Shown: in pieces, positions 57,631 through 64,000 of the stretch
Position numbering within the stretch: position 1 is the stretch's first letter
How the letters are laid out: every line of letters starts with the position of its first letter
Origin: Actinobacteria bacterium OV320
GTDB taxonomy: Bacteria > Actinomycetota > Actinomycetes > Streptomycetales > Streptomycetaceae
DNA: 64,000 nucleotides
Assembly (NCBI GenBank): GCA_001298545.1
Contig: LJCX01000029.1
Span: forward strand, 310,001-374,000
Direction of reading: 5' to 3'
Translations under genes and position numbers: made by a program
The notes under the pieces: model-generated
What the model saw: only the letters and a program-made list of their open reading frames with translations
What the model was told of the DNA's origin: nothing
Databases searched by the model: none

Positions 57631-57748
57631 GCCCCGGCACAGTCGCTCGGGCGGGGGCGGCGCCTTCCACCCCCGTCAACGGTCCAAGCCCCGCGGGGGT
57701 AGGCTGCGCCCCGCGGGGACCGCACCGTACGGAGGGGCTGACAATCAC

Positions 57749-58522
57749 GTGAACCTGCGCGACAAGCTGCGCGGCCTTCTGGTCAGGCTGTACGCACGCC
57801 GGGTGGAAGGTCACCTGGACCACGCTCAGGTGCCGAAGCACATCGGCGTCATCATGGACGGCAACCGACGCTGGGCGAAGGCCTCGGGTTCCACCACCGT
57901 GCACGGTCACCGCGCCGGTGCGGAGAAGATCGAGGAGTTCCTCGGCTGGTGCACCGAGACGGACGTCGAGGTCGTCACCCTCTGGCTGCTGTCGACGGAC
58001 AACCTCGACCGCCCCGACGACGAACTCGTCCCGCTCCTCGGCATCATCGAGGACGTCGTCCGCACCCTGGCCGCCGACGGCCGCTGGCGCGTCCACCACG
58101 TCGGCACCCCCGACATCCTCCCCTCCCAGGTGCAGATCGCGTTGAAGGTCGCCGAGGAGTCCACCGCCCACGTCGACGGGATACTGGTCAACGTCGCCAT
58201 CGGCTACGGCGGCCGCCAGGAGATCGCCGACGCCGTGCGCTCGATGATCGTGGACGCGGCGGACCGGGGGACCTCGATGGAGGACCTCGCCGACTCCGTC
58301 AGCGTCGACCTGATCAGTCGCCACCTCTACACCGGCGCCCAGCCCGACCCCGACCTGGTGATCCGTACCAGCGGCGAGCAGCGGTTGTCCGGATTCATGC
58401 TGTGGCAGACGGCCCATGCGGAGTACTACTTCTGCGAGGTCTTCTGGCCGGCCTTCCGCAAGGTCGACTTCCTGCGGGCCCTGCGTGACTACGCGGCCCG
58501 GCACCGCCGTTACGGCGGCTGA
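57749..58522 (+). CDS. uppS: Isoprenyl (undecaprenyl) diphosphate synthase
   Basis: 257 residues. GTG 57749 gives the usual N-terminus. Cis-prenyltransferase features: KHIGVIMDGNRRWAKASG with catalytic Asp37, STDNLDRPDDELVPLL, ILVNVAIGYGGRQEI, and LVIRTSGEQRLSGFMLWQTAHAEYYFCEVFWPAF. It makes long-chain polyprenyl diphosphate for wall glycan lipid carriers. Some actinobacteria encode two such enzymes with different chain lengths, so the product length is uncertain. GGAGGGG precedes the start. Confidence 0.94.
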   Translation: MNLRDKLRGLLVRLYARRVEGHLDHAQVPKHIGVIMDGNRRWAKASGSTTVHGHRAGAEKIEEFLGWCTETDVEVVTLWLLSTDNLDRPDDELVPLLGIIEDVVRTLAADGRWRVHHVGTPDILPSQVQIALKVAEESTAHVDGILVNVAIGYGGRQEIADAVRSMIVDAADRGTSMEDLADSVSVDLISRHLYTGAQPDPDLVIRTSGEQRLSGFMLWQTAHAEYYFCEVFWPAFRKVDFLRALRDYAARHRRYGG

Positions 58523-58859
58523 GGCACAAGTCGGCGGACGCCCTTCGAGGGCGTCCCGTGTACCCCGTTTGGGGCGGAAGTAACGAGGAGTTCACCGGCG
58601 CGCCGTCATATGCCGTGGCATGGCGGCGCATGTTCGAGGGCATAAGCCAAGCAGGTCGACGCCCGAACCACGGGTGTCGGATCTCAGCGGGCGGCACGGG
58701 GCCGTCCGCCCGGGAGGCCCTTTTGCACCAGCCCGACCGTGCGGTCACGGCACGGAAGAAGCAGCGGGGGGCCGGTTCTCGGCCCGTGCGAAGCGGCCGG
58801 AAACCGGTCCAGCTCCACTCCGTCGCTCCCCGACCTCATCCGAGGGGGTACGTCCTTCC
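58523..58859 (+). other. Gene-free leader between uppS and phoH-like gene
   Basis: 337 nt. It holds a terminator-like hairpin near its beginning (GGACGCCCT 58536-58544/AGGGCGTCC 58548-58556, loop TCG), which lies 14 nt after the uppS stop. The rest carries the GAGGGGG ribosome site of the PhoH gene at 58842-58848. No other element recognised. Confidence 0.7.
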
Positions 58860-60185
58860 GTGGTGACCAGCACAAAGCGCCGTATGCCAGACCGGCGCAC
58901 CTATGTTCTCGACACCAGCGTTCTGCTGGCCGACCCGAACGCCCTGACCCGCTTCGACGAGCACGAGGTAGTGCTCCCCATCGTCGTGGTCACGGAACTG
59001 GAGGCCAAGCGGCACCATCCGGAGCTCGGCTACTTCGCCCGGCAGGCGCTGCGCCTGCTGGACGACTACCGGGTGAAGTTCGGTCGCCTCGACGCCCCCA
59101 TCCCGATCGGGGAACTCGGCGGCACCGTCCGTGTCGAGCTCAACCACTCGGACCCCAGCGTGCTGCCTTCCGGCTACCGCCTGGGTGACAACGACTCTCG
59201 CATCCTCGCGGTGGCCCGCAATCTCCAGGCCGAGGGTTTCGACGTCACGGTCGTGTCGAAGGACCTCCCGCTCAGGATCAAGGCGTCGTCGGTCGGTCTC
59301 CTCGCGGAGGAGTACCGCGCGGAGCTCGCGATCACGGGCTCCTCCGGCTGGACCGGAATGTCCGAACTGACCCTGTCCGGTGAGCAGGTGGACATCCTCT
59401 TCGAGGAGGGGCACATCCACGTGCCCGAGGTCGCCGACCTTCCCGTGCACACCGGCCTGACCATCCAGTCGGAGCGGGGCAAGGCCCTGGGCCGGGTCAC
59501 CGCCGACGGCAACGTCCGGCTCGTGCGCGGTGACCGTGAGGCCTTCGGCATCAAGGGCCGCAGCGCCGAGCAGCGCATCGCGCTCGATCTGCTGCTCGAC
59601 CCGGACGTCGGGATCCTGTCCATGGGCGGCCGGGCCGGCACCGGCAAGTCCGCGCTCGCGCTCTGCGCGGGTCTGGAGGCGGTCCTGGAGCGCCGCCAGC
59701 ACCAGAAGGTGATGGTCTTCCGGCCGCTGTACGCGGTGGGCGGACAGGAGCTGGGCTATCTGCCCGGTTCCGAGGCCGACAAGATGGGCCCCTGGGCGCA
59801 GGCGGTCTTCGACACGCTGTCCGCGGTCACCAGCCGCGAGGTCATCGAGGAGGTCACCGCACGAGGGATGCTGGAGGTCCTGCCCCTGACCCACATCCGG
59901 GGCCGCTCCCTGCACGACGCCTTCGTGATCGTCGACGAGGCGCAGTCGCTCGAACGGAATGTACTTCTCACCGTTCTGTCCCGGATCGGCGCGAATTCCC
60001 GGGTCGTTCTGACCCACGATGTGGCGCAAAGGGACAATCTGCGGGTCGGGCGTTATGACGGCGTGGTCGCCGTCGTCGAGAAACTGAAGGGCCATCCGCT
60101 CTTCGCGCACGTCACGCTGAACAGGTCCGAGAGGTCCCAGATCGCAGCACTTGTGACCGAAATGCTGGAGGATGGGCAGATCTGA
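58860..60185 (+). CDS. PhoH-family ATPase with N-terminal PIN domain
   Basis: 441 residues from GTG 58860 (GTG 58863 and ATG 58884 are alternatives). About 12-150 is a PIN RNase domain ([56 protein letters not shown]), about 240-440 is the PhoH helicase/ATPase: [23 protein letters not shown] (Walker A near 258), [37 protein letters not shown]. The PIN-PhoH fusion occurs in many bacteria and suggests a role in RNA metabolism. Not tied to phosphate despite the name. Confidence 0.92.
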   Translation: [441 protein letters not shown]

Positions 60186-60606
60186 ATGACCCGCCCCAAT
60201 TGACCGGGGACAAGCGGTGATTGGCGCCGTCCGACAAAGGCTGTGAGCCTAGTCGGGCGGCGCCGGCGTATGTGGGGGTTTCGCGAAATCCCCAGGGTCT
60301 CCACGGGTGTGAGCTTTCACACGCAACTCGGAATTGCCTTGCGCAGTCTGGTTACGGCAAAGTCTCAGTCCTGTCAGGCCCCGCATGCGACACATCTGTG
60401 CCTCCAGCAGTACGGCACCGCTTGAGCATCACCTTCAACTCCATACCGACCGTCGTATGCCGCCCGTGCACCATGTGGCACTCCTTCACCGGGAGTTGCC
60501 CACCGGGCCCGTGTCTCCTGTGACCCCGCAGTTCGGAGACCAGCGACAAGGGCACGATTGCGTCCGCCAGGGTCACCGAAGCGGGCGATGCCGGAAGGAA
60601 AACCGT
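60186..60606 (+). other. Long leader upstream of the first transglycosylase gene
   Basis: 421 nt without a plausible gene. It contains a hairpin (GGGGGTTTCG 60274-60283 with CGAAATCCCC 60284-60293, one G-T pair), probably the phoH terminator, and the ribosome site GGAAGGA near 60594. I looked for the c-di-AMP (ydaO) riboswitch often found before streptomycete wall-lytic genes and do not see its consensus. A long untranslated leader or distant promoter remains possible. Confidence 0.6.
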
Positions 60607-61281
60607 GTGAGCCGGATCTCGGTCCGGGGATTCGCAGTGGCCTCGGCCACGGCGGTCACCGCTGTCGGAAGCGTCGTCGGCGTTGCCTCGGGCAGCGTCG
60701 CGCAGCCCAACGACGCTGAAGCGACGGCCAGCGACGCGACGCTCCTCGCCGACATACCCGTGGGCCAGCAGGCCCAGGTGCAGACGGCGTCCCTCACGCA
60801 GCAGGCCAACGTACAGGCCATCGCCGCGGACGAGGGCGCGAAGAAGGACGCCGAGGAGTCGGCCCGCAAGGCCGCCGCCAAGTCGGCGATCGCGAAGAAG
60901 GAGGCCGCCGAAAAGGCTGCCAAGGACCGCGCGGAGGCCAAGGTCAAGGCCAGCCGCAGCTCGGGCGACTTCCCGATCCAGAGCTCCTACTCCATCGCGC
61001 AGATCCAGGCGATGGCGGCCCAGATGGTGCCCAGCGGCCAGTTCCAGTGCTTCAGCAACATCGTGGACCACGAGTCCAGCTGGAACTACCACGCCGTGAA
61101 CGCCTCCTCCGGTGCCTACGGACTCTTCCAGGCCCTGCCCGCCGGCAAGTACGCGTCCGCCGGCTCCGACTGGCAGACCAACCCGGCCACCCAGATCAAG
61201 TGGGGCCTGAACTACATGGACAGCCGATACGGCAGCCCCTGTGAGGCATGGTCGTTCTGGCAGGCCAACCACTGGTACTGA
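60607..61281 (+). CDS. Secreted SLT-type transglycosylase, copy 1
   Basis: 224 residues from GTG 60607, with GGAAGGA upstream. Signal peptide about 1-30 (RGFAVASATAVTAVGSVVGVAS). Residues about 70-115 are an alanine/lysine-rich helical linker (DEGAKKDAEESARKAAAKSAIAKKEAAEKAAK). The C-terminal ~95 residues are a compact SLT/lysozyme-like domain: NIVDHESSWNYHAVNASSGAYGLFQALPAGKYASAG, with Glu in DHESSW. It cleaves peptidoglycan. The next gene is a tandem duplicate, with 58 nt between. Confidence 0.9.
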   Translation: MSRISVRGFAVASATAVTAVGSVVGVASGSVAQPNDAEATASDATLLADIPVGQQAQVQTASLTQQANVQAIAADEGAKKDAEESARKAAAKSAIAKKEAAEKAAKDRAEAKVKASRSSGDFPIQSSYSIAQIQAMAAQMVPSGQFQCFSNIVDHESSWNYHAVNASSGAYGLFQALPAGKYASAGSDWQTNPATQIKWGLNYMDSRYGSPCEAWSFWQANHWY

Positions 61282-61339
61282 GTCCACGCGGCCCTGGTCG
61301 TGCAGTTCTCCACCCGACGGCACAACAGAAGGAAACCGC

Positions 61340-62059
61340 GTGAGCCGGATAACGGCCCGGGGATTCGCCGTGGCCTCGGCCACCGCGGTCACCACTGTCG
61401 GCGCTGTCATGGGAGTGGCCCAGGGCAGCGTGGCCCAGCCAGGCGACGACGCCGAGGCGACGGCGGGCGAATCGACGCTCCTCTCGGACTTACCCGTAGG
61501 GCAGCAGGCCCAGGTACAGACGGCCTCGCTGACACAGCAGGCCGACGTCCAGGCCATCGCCGCGGACACCACCGCCAAGAAGACGGCGGAGGAATCCGCC
61601 CGTAAGCAGGCGGCCAAGGACGCCGTGGCCAAGCAGAAGGCGGCCCTGGCCAAGGCGAAGGCCGCCCAGGAAGCCAAGGACAAGGCGGCCGAGGCCGCCA
61701 AGACCAAGGCCACCACCGAGGTCGCCTCGACCTCGTCGGCCGGCAGCTTCCCGCAGCAGGCCTCGTACACCGTCGCCGAGGTCCAGGCCATCGCCCGCCA
61801 GATGGTGCCCAGCGGCCAGTTCCAGTGCTTCAGCAACATCGTGGACCACGAGTCCACCTGGAACTACCAGGCGGTCAACCCCTCGTCGGGCGCCTACGGT
61901 CTCGTCCAGGCCTATCCCGGCTCGAAGATGTCGTCCGCCGGCGCCGACTGGCGGACCAACCCGGCCACCCAGATCAAGTGGGGCCTGAACTACATGAACG
62001 ACCGCTACGGCAGTCCCTGCGACGCATGGGACTACTGGCTGGCCAACGGCTCGTACTGA
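61340..62059 (+). CDS. Secreted SLT-type transglycosylase, copy 2, with a TTA codon
   Basis: 239 residues from GTG 61340, GAAGGAAA upstream. It has the same layout as copy 1 (signal, K/A-rich linker somewhat longer, SLT domain with DHESTW and SGAYGLVQAYPG). A TTA leucine codon lies at codon 51 (61490-61492, in STLLSDLPVGQQ). TTA is rare in Streptomyces and is read by the bldA tRNA; copy 1 has ATA (Ile) at the matching place. A terminator follows the gene. Confidence 0.92.
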   Translation: MSRITARGFAVASATAVTTVGAVMGVAQGSVAQPGDDAEATAGESTLLSDLPVGQQAQVQTASLTQQADVQAIAADTTAKKTAEESARKQAAKDAVAKQKAALAKAKAAQEAKDKAAEAAKTKATTEVASTSSAGSFPQQASYTVAEVQAIARQMVPSGQFQCFSNIVDHESTWNYQAVNPSSGAYGLVQAYPGSKMSSAGADWRTNPATQIKWGLNYMNDRYGSPCDAWDYWLANGSY

Positions 62060-62092
62060 GCCGCGGCCGCCCTCGGCCGCTCAACCCCGCGC

Positions 62093-62123
62093 AGCCCCTC
62101 CCCGTCCTAGGGGGAGGGGCTTT
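62093..62123 (+). terminator. Terminator after the transglycosylase pair
   Basis: 11-bp stem AGCCCCTCCCC (62093-62103)/GGGGAGGGGCT (62111-62121), loop of 7 nt, then TTTC. Clear Rho-independent signal about 34 nt past the second stop. Confidence 0.85.
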
Positions 62124-62201
62124 CGCCCTGTACGGTCGGTACGGCCGGGGCCGACGACTCCAGGGGGAGTGGTGGGGGAAGACGGGGGAAGAGGACGGAT
62201 C

Positions 62202-63593
62202 ATGTCGCGAGTTCCAGGATGGCTCGGCAGGCTCGGTGCCGGACTGAGCGAGATGGGTGAGCGGCTCGACGAACGGCGTGCCGAGGTCGAACGGGAGACG
62301 CGGGAGAGCGCCGCCGAACCGGAGCCGACACCGCCCGACACCGCCGTACCGGCCGCCGAGGCCTACCCGGAGGAGGTCGTGCCCGCCGCCCCGCGTCCCG
62401 ACCCCGCCCAGGCCGTGCCGTGGGGGGTCCGGGTCGCCGCCGAGGCGGGCTGGCGGCTGCTGGTGCTCGCCGGGACCGTCTGGGTGCTGATGAAGGCCAT
62501 CAGCGCGGTCCAACTGGTCGTCATGTCCTTCGTGGTCGCGCTGCTGCTGACCGCGCTCCTCCAGCCCACCGTGGCCCGGCTGAAGCGGGCCGGAGTGCCC
62601 GGCGGTGCGGCCACCGCGCTGACGGCGATCCTCGGGTTCGTCGTCATCGGGCTGATGGGCTGGTTCGTGACCTGGCAGGTCATGGCGAACATCGACGACC
62701 TCTCCGGCCAGGTCCAGGACGGCATCGACGATCTGCGCCGCTGGCTGCTCAACAGTCCCTTCCACGTCACCGACAAGCAGATCAACGGCATCGCCAAGAA
62801 CCTGCGGGATGCCGTCGGGGACAACACGGACTCGATCACCTCGGCGGGCCTGGAGGGCGTCACCGTCGTCGTCGAGGCGCTGACGGGCATCCTCCTGGCG
62901 TTCTTCTCGACGCTGTTCCTGCTGTACGACGGCAAGCGCATCTGGGAGTGGACGCTCAAGCTGGTCCCGGCCGCGGCCCGGCCGGGCGTGGCGGGCGCGG
63001 GCCCGCGGGCCTGGGCGACGCTCACGGCGTATGTGCGCGGCACGGTGATAGTCGCGTTGATCGACGCGATCTTCATCGGCCTCGGCATCTACTTCCTCGA
63101 TGTGCCGATGGCCGTCCCGCTCGCCGTCTTCATCTTCCTGTTCTCCTTCATCCCGCTCGTCGGTGCGGTCGCCTCCGGCGCGCTGGCGGTCGTGGTCGCG
63201 CTGGTCACCCAGGGCGTGTTCACCGCGGTGATGACCCTGGCGGTCGTGCTGGCCGTGCAGCAGATCGAGGGCCACATCCTGCAGCCGTTCATCCTCGGCC
63301 GCGCGGTACGCGTCCACCCGCTGGCGGTGGTCCTGTCGGTCGCCGCGGGCGGCATGGTGGCGGGCATCGGCGGCGCCATCGTGGCGGTGCCCCTGGTGGC
63401 CGTCACCAACACGGTGGTGGGCTATCTGCACACCTACTCCCGCGAACAGGCCCTGCGGCACGCACCACGGCCGAGGGGCGCGACAGCGGCGGGGGTGGCA
63501 CCGGTGGCGGCCCCGACGGCCTCCCCGGCGGCTCCTCCGGCGGTCTCCGCGGGTCCCGAGACGTCCGGAACGCCCGCGGACAAGGCTCCCTGA
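62202..63593 (+). CDS. AI-2E family permease (PerM-like)
   Basis: 463 residues, start ATG 62202 with GAAGAGGA 5-7 nt upstream (an in-frame GTG at 62169 is an alternative). An acidic N-terminal stretch (about 1-80) is followed by about eight helices. AI-2E motifs: SAVQLVVMSFVVALLLTALLQPTVARLKRAGVPGGAATALTAILGFVVIGLMGWFV, and the end VQQIEGHILQPFILGRAVRVHPLAVVLSVAAGGMVAGIGGAIVAVPLVAV. The family includes exporters of AI-2-like or other molecules; substrate here unknown. C-terminus is Pro/Ala-rich. Confidence 0.9.
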   Translation: MSRVPGWLGRLGAGLSEMGERLDERRAEVERETRESAAEPEPTPPDTAVPAAEAYPEEVVPAAPRPDPAQAVPWGVRVAAEAGWRLLVLAGTVWVLMKAISAVQLVVMSFVVALLLTALLQPTVARLKRAGVPGGAATALTAILGFVVIGLMGWFVTWQVMANIDDLSGQVQDGIDDLRRWLLNSPFHVTDKQINGIAKNLRDAVGDNTDSITSAGLEGVTVVVEALTGILLAFFSTLFLLYDGKRIWEWTLKLVPAAARPGVAGAGPRAWATLTAYVRGTVIVALIDAIFIGLGIYFLDVPMAVPLAVFIFLFSFIPLVGAVASGALAVVVALVTQGVFTAVMTLAVVLAVQQIEGHILQPFILGRAVRVHPLAVVLSVAAGGMVAGIGGAIVAVPLVAVTNTVVGYLHTYSREQALRHAPRPRGATAAGVAPVAAPTASPAAPPAVSAGPETSGTPADKAP

Positions 63594-63782
63594 GGGAACG
63601 GCCGCAGTCTTTCAATCGGTCAAATGGACTCCGAACAAAGCGAATTGAGTCCCTCGACGGAGCAACTTCCGTCAGCTCAGGGCAGGTCGGAAATCCCTCG
63701 CTGGAATATGCGTACGGACTGATACACATTCCCTCCTCAGCGCTACGCGTCAGGCGTATGTGCGAGAGGTCCAAGGGGAGTG

Positions 63783-64000
63783 ATGTCGGGCTACCAGCTG
63801 CTGGCACGCGACCTCGCCGCGTGCGGCCGGGACGGCTTCACCGGGGAACTGCGCGTTCTCGGCTCGCCCGGCGGCGTCTTCCATCTGCACGGCGGGCTGG
63901 TCGTCGCCGTCGAGTCGCCGGGCGCGCCCGCCCCCGAGGCGCTGCTGCTGCGCTCCGGCCGGATCGGCGGCGAGGAGTGGGCCGGGCTGGTGCGGGAGTC
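63783..64000 (+). CDS. Start of a further gene (DUF4388-like N-terminus), cut by the window end
   Basis: ATG 63783 (or GTG 63780) with AAGGGG just upstream. The 72 visible residues, including RDGFTGELRVLGSPGGVFHLHGGLVVAVESP, resemble DUF4388-type or PATAN-like domain starts that are often followed by other signalling domains. Family is uncertain. The 189-nt gap upstream has no other feature that I can name. Confidence 0.55.
   Translation, partial: MSGYQLLARDLAACGRDGFTGELRVLGSPGGVFHLHGGLVVAVESPGAPAPEALLLRSGRIGGEEWAGLVRE

Larger units (their letters stand above)
57111..57748 (+). other. Gene-free region with structured elements and a probable small RNA
   Basis: No convincing protein gene lies here. 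The region holds two linked hairpins at 57284-57334, a C-rich transcript end with a terminator at 57589-57630, and the leader of uppS, which has GGAGGGG 11 nt before its GTG start. Between 57335 and 57550 nothing else is recognisable. Confidence 0.8.

Noticed and set aside
60186..60606. c-di-AMP (ydaO) riboswitch before the transglycosylase pair
   Set aside because: Expected in Streptomyces before wall-lytic genes, but the consensus blocks were not found. Only a terminator-like hairpin was seen.

Overview
The window is a stretch of actinobacterial, almost certainly Streptomyces, chromosome. Coding sequence is very GC-rich with G/C-biased third codon positions, GTG starts are common, and many families are typical of streptomycetes: a galactose-oxidase-like secreted enzyme with an Excalibur tail, a SigE-type ECF sigma factor, a GH18 chitinase with a DasR-type operator, a Tad/Flp pilus locus, and alanine/lysine-rich secreted transglycosylases. 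No insertion sequence, phage gene, tRNA, rRNA or CRISPR array was seen. The layout looks like a stable chromosomal region with several accessory operons. 59 protein genes are annotated; the first and last are cut by the window edges.

Region by region. 1-8 kb: end of a thioredoxin-domain (DUF255) protein, then a tight operon of three glycosyltransferases and a secreted copper-radical oxidase. 8-12 kb: a Mut7-C protein, an MFS exporter with its TetR regulator, and a hemolysin III family membrane protein. 12-14 kb: GTP-type PEP carboxykinase, closed by strong hairpins. 14-18.6 kb: a four-gene TelA operon containing two exported solute-binding-like proteins, one carrying a VWA domain. 18.6-22 kb: Uma2-type protein, a small hypothetical, an aminotransferase, and a membrane-anchored hypothetical. 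22-26.5 kb: a molybdenum hydroxylase operon with a tandem-ABM membrane protein. 26.7-27.7 kb: a secreted serine protease. 27.7-34.7 kb: a divergent catabolic cluster (N-acyl-D-amino acid deacylase, PLP D-amino acid deaminase, PfkB kinase, IclR regulator, RidA, GntP permease) around a palindromic control region. 34.7-43.4 kb: a PH-like protein, M14 carboxypeptidase, atypical Nramp-family transporter, isochorismatase-like protein, ECF sigma factor with a membrane partner, a second PH-like protein, and the chitinase. 43.7-55.2 kb: the Tad/Flp pilus locus with an embedded two-component system, a lipoprotein and an OmpA-like protein. 55-64 kb: DUF192 protein, RibD-type reductase, methyltransferase, a probable small RNA ending in a strong terminator, uppS, a PhoH-family ATPase, two tandem transglycosylases, an AI-2E family permease, and the start of a further gene.

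How genes work together. The Tad locus supplies motor (TadA), platform (TadB, TadC), localisation ATPase (CpaE/TadZ-like), CpaB, pilin (Flp) and three minor-pilin-like proteins. A histidine kinase and response regulator sit between tadC and flp. No prepilin peptidase lies in the window. The 27-35 kb cluster reads as a complete import, deacylation, deamination and phosphorylation route, possibly for an N-acylated amino-sugar acid. The chitinase promoter has a DasR-type operator in its spacer. The second of the two tandem transglycosylases carries the only in-frame TTA codon I found in the window, suggesting developmental (bldA) control.
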